DNA of 64,000 nt from Siniperca chuatsi. Its lineage: Eukaryota; Chordata; Actinopteri; Centrarchiformes; Sinipercidae. The DNA lies in the NCBI RefSeq assembly GCF_020085105.1, contig NC_058045.1, positions 4,478,333 to 4,542,332 on the forward strand. Direction: 5' to 3'. Under the pieces are notes generated by a model. It made no database searches and was not told the origin of the DNA. It worked only from the letters and a program-made list of their open reading frames with translations. Positions 12,201-22,365 of the stretch are shown one piece after another. The translations under genes were made by a program, and so were the position numbers. Position 1 is the first letter of the stretch. Each line of letters opens with the position of its first letter.

Positions 12201-15200
12201 ATATAATTCATAACATTTTATCTAGTTGTTGATTTAATGTGACTTAACATGTTTTTGATTTTTGCAGTTGTGTGATTTATCCTCTGTAATGTGGCTTGTA
12301 ATGTCATAGTGCTCAGCCTTCACTGGCATAACAGACGTTGATGTTGTTATACTGACAAAAGTGAAATTGAAACTTTGCTTCGTAACGAATGTGTGGAATA
12401 ACAGTGGTTAAACATGCAGAACACACAGGGGCCTTGATGTTGGAGTTGTCCTAACTGTGTTTTGCTGCAGTGGTTTGAGGAGAAGCTGCAGGAGGTGGAG
12501 TCTGCAGACCAGCAGTTCAGGAAGCTCCACGTGCTGGTCGAATCTCTGGTCATCCACAGGAAAGGTTTGTCGTCTCACTTCCAACCACTAAAAGATATGC
12601 CTTCAATTAGTGTCCTATGCTGATTATTTATTAGTCAGATTTGGAGTAAGGGTTGAGGATGATTTTCACACAAAGATCTCCTGGCGACATTCATTAATGA
12701 GATCATCATTTCCTTCATCGTGACATGAGTGGGCATCAGAAACTGGACCAGTATGGGAATATCTAAGGAGATATTACCAAATTGAGTTTGTGTATCAGTT
12801 TATGCACAGCTCTGACTGCCTCCCTTAAAAACTCCTAAATCTCCTAAAACTTTTACTAAAGCCTAAATGGAGACAAAATAATGAAGTCACTAACTCTTTA
12901 CCAGTGTGCTCCATAGTAAGGGCTATTGTTACACAAAGCCATGCAGAGAAAGTGGTTTGCAGATGATCACTTATTTGTTTCTCATGTTTTTGGTGTTTCA
13001 AAGTACATGGAGGAAAACGCCTCTGTTTGCATTGATGTTTGGCTCGCTCTTCCACTCCAGAGCTGTCGTTAAATACAGCCAGCTTTGCCAAAAGCATGGC
13101 CATGCTGGGAAGCGCAGAGGACAACACCGCTCTGTCCCGAGCTCTCTCACAGCTGGCAGAAGTAGAGGACAAGATGGAGCAGTTACACCAGGACCAGGCT
13201 GCAAACGACACCTTCAGCTTTGCAGAGGTCATCGCAGATTACATCCGCCTGCTTGGAGCCGTGAGGGTACTGAGAAAAAGTGTTCTGTTTATTTAAAAAA
13301 AAAGTAACACAAGTGCTTTGACTTTCCAAAGGTTAGGAGGTAACTTGAGGCCTATCTAAGGGAAATTTAAACACCGTTTTGGAGTAGTTAAATTTCATTG
13401 CTGTACAGGTTGCTACATTCATTACAATCTCAAAAACTCCAAGCCTTTCCATCTGTCATTGTGGCTTACTATCTTAAGCAGTGAGGTCAAGTCTGCCATT
13501 TTAATTTAGTCCAAGTAGTTGTGTTGAATCCTCGTAAGGAAAATCTTTGCCAGCAGAAAGTACTTCCAGGGCGAAGATTTAAGATATGCCAGTAAAATTA
13601 TAAACTTAAGACAAGAACTAAGGCGGAGAAGGATGTTACGTATCAGTGTTGTAGTACTTTTGTGTTGCCCATGTTACCTGAGCAGCCTTCACTCATTACT
13701 TCTCTCAAAATATATTCAAAGGTTAACTTCAGAATCTGGTATTATTCTAATGGTAGTTAAAAGAATAAAATTAAACTGTGATTATACTCCTTCACAACAA
13801 GCAAAATGTCCATTAATACTGACTAAAAGGCGTGAAATTTATTGTTCTGAGTAGGAGCCTCAGCTACAATAGCCAAAAAAAACATGATCCTGTGTGTGCT
13901 TGTGACCTGCAGGGGTCGTTTGATCACCGGATAAAGGCGTGGCAGCGTTGGCAGGATGCTCAGACCGCGCTGCAGAAGAAGAGGGAGACTGAGGCCAAAC
14001 TGCTGTGGGCCAACAAGCCGGACAAACTGCAGCTGGCCAAAGAGGAGATTGTTGAGGTACAAACACAGGCCAAAATCAACACAGCGAAAATAACTCGGAC
14101 GAGGCTGGGATGCCTGGAAGTGCTGGAGTTTGATGTGTTTTTTTTTTTTTTTTTCAAGATTGAGAACAATGTTTGAGTAATGAATGAGCCACTTGATATT
14201 GTTCCTGTATCATTTTGTTCCTATCATCAGAAACTGGGAGCACAATGAAACAAATGAGTTAAATTAGATTTTAATCACCCCAATTTTTTTCAGGACACAG
14301 TAAAGCAAATATATTAGTCATTGTGCATTTTAATGACAAACTAATGCCGTGCTGCAGTCATTTACTTTGTCCTGGCAAGAAAGTGCTTGAATATTGAATG
14401 TTTAGGTTTTCAATCTGTCTGACAAAGCTGCATTTAATCATCAATATTTACTGAAGAATACATCACTTTAACCAAACATGGGCATTATACTTACAAAGAA
14501 AAATTATAATTGCTGCTCTTCCCTTTATATCTAATGGGTTGTATGGAGGCTCAATGGTAGCGCGGCAGTCACAAAAACAAAGAAGTTGAAAAGTTAGAAG
14601 TGATAAAAATATTCACAGTAAGTCAAAGTTTTGACTTTTCAAGTAAAGATTACAAGACATTAAGTCAAAATTTTGAGATGAATCAAAAATTGAATAAATC
14701 TCATACTTTTCACTTAAAAATGAGATAAGACACAACTTTAACTTACTATTCTAATTAAAACTGAGAAACTCAATTTTAACTTGCCATGACTGTTTTTATT
14801 TTTATTATTTCTTACTTATCCTCCTTTTTTAATATCCTGGCGTGAATGGGCTTCTATACTACGGGACTTTTAAATGTTTCCTGTCTTCTTGTTAACAGTG
14901 GGAGGCCAAAGTTACGCAGTATGAGAGAGAGTTTGACAGAGTTTCTGCTACCGTGCGCAAGGAAGTCGTCCGCTTTGAGGTACTGATGTTTATCCTTGTT
15001 GCTTCACATCAGTGACTGGACAGCTGAAAATGTCTGTTATTACTGATTTCTGATGACATTTTTAATTGAATCATGCAGAAAGAAAAGGCCAAGAATTTCA
15101 AAAGACAGATAATTAAGTACTTGGAGTCTCTGCTTCAGTCGCAGCAACAGGTGAGTGTCTCTCTAGTCAAAACATGAATATTTAAATTACCGTAATCAAA

Positions 15201-15990
15201 TATTATTCTTGTCAAACCAGTCATTGTACATTTTATGAATAGTTTTGATATTGAGAAAGGCTTTCAACTATGGCAGTCCTTGTTTTGACTCTTTCATGTC
15301 ACCGAATGTTTTTTTAAAAATTTATATTTAAAGGATTTGGAAGTCCTTGGCTGTGCAGCATGTCTGAAATGGTTGTACATGTTTTACATTTTAGTCATTT
15401 AGCTGGTGATCTTATCCAGAAATACTTAATGAGTGCAGCAGTACAATGCGTTTGAATTATAAATGATCTAAATGAAAAGTGTCAAATGGAAAAAGTGCAG
15501 AGATGTAGGGATCTATAATATTCCTGGGACCATAGAAGGATCTTTTTCTTTTTTTAAGTGAAATATTTTAGGAAAAGAAATAAAACATGAGCTAAGGAGC
15601 GAGACATTAATGATTTTTACATGACATTAGGAAAAGGAAAGATTAGGGCTGCGAGTAACTATTAATTAGTCTGTTGATACATGTTTTGCTTGTTTTGTTC
15701 AACCAACAGTCCAAAACCCATAAATGTTCAGTTTGCAAAGATGTAAAACAGAGAAAAACAATAAATACTCACGTTTGAGAAAGTGGATCTAATAGATATT
15801 TGGAATTTCTGCTTGATGTTGGATTCAGAACTATAAAAGATGCATAGACATCTGTTGTAAATCCTAAATAACCACTTCTCGTCTGTCAGTTATGAATGAA
15901 CCTGTCACTGTTGTCTCTCTCTCTTTTTTTTCTCTCCAGCTGATAAAATACTGGGAGGCTTTCTTACCAGAAGCAAAAGCAATCGCCTAA
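3201..15990 (+). CDS. snx1: SNX1, sorting nexin 1 (15 coding exons, 808 aa predicted)
   Basis: PX-BAR subunit of the SNX1/2-SNX5/6 (ESCPE-1) endosomal coat that bends membrane and sorts cargo from early endosomes. Exons: 3201-3329, 5826-6783, 8657-8793, 9130-9229, 9545-9588, 9862-10003, 10556-10634, 10840-10915, 11262-11375, 12471-12564, 13061-13266, 13913-14056, 14899-14979, 15079-15150, 15940-15990. Frames join without a break (2427 nt with stop). The start has a good Kozak context (A at -3, G at +4). An acidic disordered N-terminus covers residues 1-440. The PX domain spans about 442-560, with the phosphoinositide-binding RRRFSDF at 470-476 and PPPPEK at 495-500. The BAR domain covers about 580-800, and the protein ends FLPEAKAIA. 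From residue 441 on it closely follows human SNX1. Human SNX1 is about 522 aa; the excess lies in the 958-nt exon 2. Confidence 0.96.
4508..4785. mobile_element. MITE with about 33-bp terminal inverted repeats in SNX1 intron 1
   Basis: The left end reads 'cagttgccagtttattagat...acctagct'. The right end, 'agctaggcatatcaaataaa ctggcaactaag', is its imperfect reverse complement. The interior holds no coding sequence. This is a familiar teleost non-autonomous DNA transposon type; its superfamily was not determined. Confidence 0.75.
5462..5772 (-). repeat. teleost dispersed repeat family A (copy 2)
   Basis: Reverse-orientation copy ending GTTAGTTGCAGCCCT at 5758-5772, with the internal 'cagacaaaacaag' motif. 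Its end lies only about 53 bp upstream of the SNX1 exon 2 acceptor. Confidence 0.75.
5826..6783 (+). other. snx1: SNX1 exon 2, enlarged acidic exon with DLF/DIF motifs
   Basis: This exon codes residues 44-362, whereas the matching human segment is only about 40 residues. It is rich in D, E, S, T and P and has no predicted fold. Acidic DxF-type motifs occur at 143-145 (DIF), 245-247 (DLF), 278-280 (DLF), 326-328 (DIF) and 359-361 (DIF), besides DLF at 38-40 in exon 1. EPSDDFVD occurs twice (96-103, 136-143). VDLL and GDLL also occur. It is flanked by a proper acceptor (pyrimidine tract, CAG) and donor (GTAGGT), and stays open for 319 codons. Confidence 0.85.
7100..7245 (+). repeat. SINE-like repeat, 'tttgcctttattagatag' family (copy 1)
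   Basis: Contains 'tttgcctttattagatagtg', 'acaggaaatgaggggagaca', 'gatgacatgctgcaaagg' and a tRNA-like 'ccagattcaaactagggat' stretch. The second copy lies at 62620-62760. It is a common teleost interspersed repeat, here in SNX1 intron 2. Confidence 0.6.
7262..7805 (+). repeat. dispersed repeat family C (copy 1), contains a palindrome
   Basis: Shares an ordered series of motifs with 20983-21460: 'agaatactccacc', 'cctacattacccacaatgca', 'gctaatgtagcct', 'cagctccctctggagccaca' and 'gaggagttccccttcaa'. The likely MITE-type ends are CTCCACC/GGAGTTCCCC. The small ORFs across it are chance. Confidence 0.7.
7624..7683. repeat. perfect 60-bp spacerless palindrome
   Basis: The two 30-base arms are exact reverse complements about the centre at 7653/7654 (GAC|GTC), with no spacer. 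The right arm and what follows match the family C copy at about 21308-21345; the left arm has no counterpart there. Confidence 0.9.
8215..8345 (-). repeat. tRNA-derived SINE-like fragment
   Basis: Contains 'ggtggtttgaacccccgctc', 'cacatgtcgaagtgtctttg' and 'agcaagacactagatcccaa', typical of a teleost SINE with a tRNA-like head. It lies in SNX1 intron 2, about 300 bp before exon 3. Orientation is uncertain. Confidence 0.55.
10070..10540 (+). mobile_element. LINE 3' tail-like sequence in SNX1 intron 6
   Basis: AT-rich sequence with 'ttattgcactattacttatt' and a GC hairpin 'ttcccctcggggatc', followed by 'agtaaagtatttctgattct'. This resembles the hairpin-plus-short-repeat 3' terminus of L2/CR1-type LINEs in fish. 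It ends about 15 bp upstream of the exon 7 acceptor. Confidence 0.55.
15646..15840 (+). repeat. teleost dispersed repeat family A (copy 3, truncated)
   Basis: Starts AGGGCTGCGAGTAACTATTA, then 'cttgttttgttcaaccaaca', 'gtccaaaacccataaatgtt' and 'tttgagaaagtgga'. It lies in the last SNX1 intron. Confidence 0.65.
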
Positions 15991-17350
15991 TCCTCGAGCA
16001 CCAGCCTTGTGGACGACAAAACAGGCTGCCTTTTTCTTATACACTTTACCTCTTGCCTTTAAACCAAGGAATATGCGTGCATTGTAAAGGGAGATACAAT
16101 CAACCTGTTTTTTTAATCACCTTTAACATATAGCTCTGTATTCTATTGTATTAATAATTGTATATTTTCATTTAACCTTCCACAAATATTTTCTTATTAG
16201 ATGAAAAGAGTTTGCAAAGATATGGACACGAAAAGAGCTAAATGTAGATGATTATTCCATTAATTTCCACAAGAGAAGGGAAATGAACCGAGTCCGTTGC
16301 TCTCAGGATTTTCTCCCTCGTGCGATCAGGAGCTCCTTCACATCAGCAGTGGTTAATCGTTTACAGCGCAGCTGCTTCTGGGGACCCAGATGAACAAAGT
16401 GGCCACGAGTCTCGCTCTGTTTCTTCTTTTTAATGACTCAAAGGGATAAAAGAACAGTTAAATGAATAAGAATTATGAGCACTTCAACCAGTTGGATAAA
16501 GTACTTAAGTATCAGCCACGTTTTATTTTTTTTCCCCCCTTCTTTTGTTTCAGATTTAAAATACTATTGATGCTGAGGGGAGGGGTTGCAGGGGTATTGA
16601 GAGCCATTAGATTAGCAGGGTTTACAGCCGTGGTCAAGGGTTTGCATTGTAGATCAAGCTTGTGGGTTTAATGTTTTAGATATGATTTCAATCATAGTGC
16701 AAACTTTACTCTTACAACTACACATGTCTGTGCCTTTTTAAGTCAAAATGGTGTTTTTGGTATAATCCACTTTGGGAGAAAGTTGTACACAGTCGTGGGC
16801 AGTGAAGAGGCTGGTTAACAGTTACTTCCGCATGAGCTGTGATGATACAATGAGTGTCAATGCTGAGGTTAAAGAGCAATACTGGTGTCTTCATGTTTAA
16901 GCCCATTTACTACAAATTCAGTGTTTTTCCCCCCTCTACATTCTTGCTTATAACTGCAGTTTTTTTGAATGTGTTTTTTCCTACTTTCCAGACAGCCTTT
17001 GGATTCACTGCTGCATGAAAATCAACATGCAGAGACTTGAAACAGGTAATCCCCCACAGTGAACATCATGTCTGAGTCTGTTTTTGTCAAAGTTGCGTCA
17101 TTGTTGTTTGGTAATGCAGTACAGTAAGTGTCAGTTGACACTTTTTAAGGCATTACCAAGCAGCAGTGACTAACTTTGAGAAAAATACAGTAAATGCTGT
17201 CATGTCCACTGTATTGATTGGCCTCAAGCAAGTCTCAAGTCTCTGCGAGCAGATTTTCATGCTCTAATAGTGAAATTAGTGGAAACCAAAGGCTGCCTGG
17301 GTGGTGGGATTCCGAGTCCTGCTTTGAGGTTTGGTTGGTAATAATATTAG

Positions 17351-17998
17351 GCCTGCAACTAACAATTATGTTCATTAACTATTAATCTATCAATTCTTTT
17401 TTTCAATTAATTGTTTAGTCTATAAAATGTCGCAAAATAATGAAAATGGCAGTTTCCCAGAGCCCAAAGTGACGTCTTGAAATAGTTTTATCTGACTAAC
17501 AGTTAGATTTTTAAAGGTACCCTGTGGAGTTTTTGACTAGTTATAGTGCCATGGAGCGATGTTCTTAAGTTCGGGTCCCCATTTTTGTTAGTATCTCACA
17601 CAGGTGACGCGAAACACAGTCCTGCCGATGGTTTCATGCTTTTCCACTGATGGACAACAGGCAAGGAAGAAGACTGCTAGCTAGTTAACATGGACTCAAA
17701 CAATGTAGATTTCAAGTTCTTCCGAAAAACGGCTCGACAGATGTGTTTTACGAGGAAGGACGTGCATTCAACACATTTGGGAGACCTCTAAGATACCCGG
17801 TGCACTTTGTTGAATGTGAACAGTGAATGAGAACATAACTTTGTTTACAAAAACAATCCACAGGGTACCTTTTTAAATGTACTATATAAAACAAAGAAAA
17901 GAAAGCAAATCCTCACATTTGAGAAAGTGGAACCAGCAAAAGTTGTTGTATTTTTCCATGATAAATGACCAGTTACTTATCTAAATTGTTGCCGATTT
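17351..17998 (+). repeat. family A repeat (copy 4) split by a nested MITE
   Basis: The left part, about 17351-17513, has GGCCTGCAACTAACAATTAT. The right part, about 17878-17998, has 'tcacatttgagaaagtgga'. Together they make one family A element interrupted by the insertion at 17514-17877. Confidence 0.7.
17514..17877. mobile_element. nested MITE with AAGGTACCCTGTGGA inverted ends
   Basis: The left end AAAGGTACCCTGTGGAG and the right end TCCACAGGGTACCTTT are inverted repeats, flanked on both sides by TTTAA/TTTTTAA. TTAA target duplication is possible. It is about 360 bp, has no transposase, and is inserted into a family A repeat. Confidence 0.75.
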
Positions 17999-18560
17999 GT
18001 TGTCTGATCGGCTAATAATTTCAACACTAAACAATACTGTGTGATTTCTAGTAAATGGGCAACAACATGTTAAAAAAAAAAAAAATTGAATGGTTCCTTT
18101 CCAGAAAGCACCAGGACTGGGCTGTTGATGCTGACTCGTGGACATGAGATTAGTGTCAAATACTAAGATTACTGATGTCATAGTGAACCTAGTGCTTCAC
18201 CGACGCCTCAGTCTGCAGTTTGACAAGTTGAGTTTTAACATCAAACGGTAACAAACCTGTGTCACAGCGTTATGTGGCCTGGCTGCCATCTTTTGATTAC
18301 AGCTTTAATTTCACATTTGCACACACTTAAATTGAAGCCGTGTAGCGATGAGCTACACTGTATAATCATCATCATAACTTTGCTTTGCAGTTTTTCTTTT
18401 GTAATTTTGGCCAATTGAATGCACGCTTGTTTTCAACTGTTGGTAGACAGCACTCACGAAACTGGTAGTTAGTGCGGCCTCATACTGTATGTCATCACTT
18501 GTCAATGTGCAGAGCAATGTGAGCAACGTGCACTGTCAGAAATTTCTTTTAAAACAATTC

Positions 18561-18566
18561 AATAAA
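18561..18566 (+). terminator. snx1: candidate SNX1 polyadenylation signal AATAAA
   Basis: First AATAAA hexamer downstream of the SNX1 stop codon, inside 'caattcaataaaagttgcac'. It is the best available candidate; cleavage has not been shown. Confidence 0.45.
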
Positions 18567-18599
18567 AGTTGCACTGTTTACACTTGGAAATTTCATTAA

Positions 18600-20450
18600 G
18601 AACTTAAGACTTTAGTGTCTTATTTCTCTACTTGAGTTGTTTTCTTAGCCTCACATTAGGTACCAACTAGAGCTAGAGTCTGTTTAGGGCCAAAAGCAAA
18701 AACAAGCTTTTGAATAGAGGCAAAAAACTACAATGTAAATGTTGCTTTTGAGAACACACTATTGTATAATTCTAATCTTAACATCTACTAGATTACTACA
18801 TTTTCTAGCTTTTTTGAGAGGCAAATGCTCCATCTGCTGCCATTACTTTTGTTTTCCATATGTGGCGCAGGTGTACAACTGGTCTGATTATGACTGAACA
18901 GCTCCCCCTTGAGAATCAGAATCTGCAGTCTGCTAAACGTGAATGAGTGAGTTTGTGAATGAGACCAATCCAGTTCCTTTAGGTGCTTTGTATCTAAAAA
19001 GAAATATGTTTTGATAACAGGCTAATGATCGACCTGTAATTGAAACATACTCTGCTGTATCTAAGCATACTTGTGAAGCTCACTGCAGCTTAAGACTTAT
19101 TTTTTGTTATTATTATTTGGGTCTTTAAGGTTATAGATAAACCCCATTAAGACTAAATTTAAGTAAAATTAAACCTAACTAGAGCAGACTTATAAATTGA
19201 CTGGGACGATATATGAGCTCATATTATCAGGTATGTTAGTAAGTAGGAAGAAATTGCAGTACAAATATGCCAAAGATATATTTAAGAAAATGTATAACAG
19301 TGTCTCCATTACATAGATTGTCTTTCTCAGTACGTATCTTGGTTGAATTCTTTAATAACCAAATTTAAGATATCCTTCTAAAAATGCTTGTTTGTGTTAT
19401 GTGTGTATGTAAATAAAATATTTAAATTGGCTCGCTCACCTTCCACTGGAGGAAGAAAACTTTTTGGTTAGCTTGAATGACCAGTTCTGCCATTTATTAC
19501 AAACATTAACACAGGTCTGTCATTTGATCCTAAAGCATGCATAGACATTCTGACTTTTAGTTGCTAGGATAAGTTCAGTAAAAACATTGGATCCTACATG
19601 TTCCATGATGCAACTCAACAGCATGTTTTGTTAGACCCTCCCTGCCTAATGCTCAGTAGGGTTATTTTCTCAGATTTGATGAAAGCTCCACCACAAAACA
19701 GCATACAACTTGTTTTCAGAGGACTGAGTACAACTCCCCATGATTAGTAAACCTTTTGTGTATTGCGTTATCCTTTAACAGAGCACCCTGACACCTCACA
19801 GCCAGCCACAGGGCCGGCTTTGCTTCACCATTCATTTAAAAACTATGTACAATATTATTCAGAGTAACAGACATCCAGACACCTCGGAGACAATGGGAAG
19901 CAGCAGCAGCGGACCAGTTAACTGCTACACATGATGACAATACAGGTAAAGCTTTCCCACTGTGCTGTTGCACGCTTCAGTTCACAATAACCGACAAACT
20001 AAAACAACCTGCTCAAAGTAAGAGGGCAAACTGTGAAGATGGACTGGCCTGGCTGAGGAACTGAAAAACCTTACATGCCCTGTGATATGAAGCCGTGTAG
20101 AAACTATTAGATCTTCACACACGAGGCACCCAATCATCACATGACTGTTGTTACTTGGTTAAGCTCATTTTGGCAGTTGGGACAAGACAAAACACCGTCT
20201 TTGTTCACTCTTAAAATTACTATAACTACACGGTTCTGCAAGTTTCAGGCGGTCAAGTACAGGCGAGTAGTGTAGGTATCAATAAATAACTTCTCATAAA
20301 CACAGCCAGCACAATATCATAAGAAATAACACATTCTTCCTCTTACAAATTAAGTTAAATTAATTATCAATAAAATGCACAATGTCAGTTCAGTATACTC
20401 AGGGGTTTTGCTGCTTAAGCTTTACTTGGTCTGAACCTACCTCTTCTTTT
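18600..20450. other. intergenic spacer
   Basis: AT-rich sequence between the convergent SNX1 and IREB2 genes. I see no exon, RNA gene or clear repeat in it. Confidence 0.5.
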
Positions 20451-20454
20451 GATT

Positions 20455-20800
20455 AAGACAAATTAAGATTTGTAGACATTTATTTTATTCGCTTATTTTA
20501 TTGTATTAGTTGTAAAAATGTTATTTTATGTTATTGTTTAATTATTGTTTTTATCCCTCATCGATTTTTTTATTTAGCTGTCTTTTTAAATATTTTATCC
20601 AGTTTTCAGTCTCACTTTTATCTATTTTATTATTATAGCTTTTAATCTTTTTCTCATTGTCAAGTCTTTTAATCTATTTTATTTCACTCTATTACGGTCT
20701 ACACTAATGTCTTATTATCGTGTTGTCAGTCATACGTGAAGCACTTTGAACTGCGCTAACCTGTACCAAAGGTGCTATACAAATAAAGTTTGATTGATAT
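20455..20800 (+). mobile_element. LINE 3' tail-like sequence
   Basis: A T-rich stretch ends in 'gtgaagcactttgaactg' and 'aaaggtgctatacaaataaa' followed by 'gtttgattgat'. This is the widespread teleost LINE 3' terminus (Rex/L2-like). No coding part is left. Confidence 0.65.
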
Positions 20801-20982
20801 GACCAGTTGCTAATGTTAGCTAAGTTAAGATCGATAGATGTTGCTGTGTAATGGACATTGAGTCAGTTTGTTGACTTTGACTCTTCTTTACTTGAGTTAC
20901 GGTTGCATTAAATTTTAACATTTACCATTATGCTACAATTGTAACTTGTGTGACTGTTTAGCAAAAGTTACATTGTCACATT

Positions 20983-21460
20983 AAGAGTACTCCACCGATA
21001 TAACATTGTCTGACACACGATGGACAGCCAAAACTGATGCAGCAGAACCAACGATATCGTCTTTTTTATCCACGCTTCCTTCCTCTGTCAAAACCTGGCG
21101 CCTACATTACCCACAATGCAACTCGTGAGCTGACAGTTCGTTCTGAGATGCAGGTGTGTTATGCTAGTAACGGCTAATGTAGCCTCGAGCAGAGATGAGG
21201 AGTGGGCTGTAGAGGTCTGAGCTCACTTCCTTCTAACTCCACACCCCCAGATTTTTTTCATTTTCAAAGTTGCAGTGTTCGGCTCCAACTGACACTGACT
21301 CATGTGACATCACTTGAGGCAATTTATCAGATTTTGTGCAGCTCCCTCTGGAGCCACAAAAGGCTTTATACTACTTTTTTTCCCACATATGCAGTTGCAC
21401 TCCTCAACACCTGTAAAGAGACTTTGGTGAGTAAAATCTGTGGAGTTCCCCTTTAAATAA
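20983..21460 (+). repeat. dispersed repeat family C (copy 2)
   Basis: Colinear with 7262-7805 ('agtactccaccgatataac', 'cctacattacccacaatgca', 'gctaatgtagcctcgagc', 'cagctccctctggagccaca', 'gtggagttcccctttaa'). It lacks the left palindrome arm seen in copy 1. Confidence 0.7.
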
Positions 21461-21979
21461 ACGTTTATGCTAATAAGGCTGAACGCTGAAAGAGATTTAA
21501 AGGGAAACTTCTATATTTTTCAATCTGGATTTTTCAATCTGGAATCAAACCGTTAGAGGAATCTGCTGCTTTCTGGATTCATATTAACTGATTCTTTAGG
21601 CTGAAAAACTTTTATAATTTACCTTTAATGTGATGCAGAAGACTATTCGTTGTAGTCGGAGACATCTTTATGTAGGGAGCTTAGTGATACAAGCAACAGC
21701 AAAAAGGGGGATTTCACATTTTCCACATAATAAAAATTGATTGTATAAGGAGGCAATTGTACTTTTTGCAAAAGGCAATTTGATTAAAGAAATATCAACA
21801 GAAATGTACACAAGACTGTTTGGCCCCAATAAGAAATATGGGCAAGTGACATCAATTCTGCAAATTTTTGAAATTCACAAAATTAGAGTTTACTTGGATG
21901 TTGGGGAAAAACAAGCTTTACTGCACCCTAAAAAACAACGTATTCATGCCATAGTACCTAGCACCATGTTAGCCTCTCT

Positions 21980-22365
21980 AGACAGGATTGTTTAGGTTTT
22001 TTTTATTAAACAACAACAGAAGCAGACAGGATTAATTTCTTCTTGGCTCAACTCCACGATGAAAGAGCTGTCAGTACTCTGCAAACTGAATGTCCCCGCT
22101 TCTTCCTGCGCTTGTTTTGACTGTCTCGTGAGGAGAAAATGCTGCTGTTGCAAATGCAGAAACAGCCATGTGTAGTGACGGAGATGCATTTCATGTACAG
22201 GTCTGAAAACTGACGTCTCGTGACTCCCGACGATTCGTCAGCCGTTATGTTGCTCCGATGAGCTGTTTTTCGTCCATGCTGAAGACAAACTGGTGAAAAG
22301 ATGAGGGCTGCTGTTCATGAACGTAGGGCACATTCTGTGGGCTCGGGGCCGGGCTGCAGGCTGTT
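21980..22365 (-). other. ireb2: IREB2 3' untranslated region
   Basis: Non-coding minus-strand sequence from the stop codon (22368-22366) to the first AATAAA about 360 nt downstream. No open frame on this strand continues the gene. Confidence 0.55.
22002..22007 (-). terminator. ireb2: candidate IREB2 polyadenylation signal AATAAA
   Basis: TTTATT on the plus strand gives AATAAA on the gene strand, about 360 nt beyond the stop. Cleavage would fall near 21980-21990. Confidence 0.55.

Larger units (their letters stand above)
15991..18580 (+). other. snx1: SNX1 3' untranslated region (probable extent)
   Basis: Non-coding sequence follows the TAA at 15988-15990. The first canonical AATAAA after the stop is at 18561-18566, so the 3' UTR may reach about 2.6 kb. 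It contains a composite repeat at 17351-17998, so an earlier cleavage site with a variant signal is possible. Confidence 0.45.

Noticed and set aside
21741..21995. 84-codon plus-strand ORF near the IREB2 3' end
   Set aside because: No family recognised, no splice context or start support, and it is convergent with the IREB2 3' end. A decayed element cannot be excluded but is not supported.
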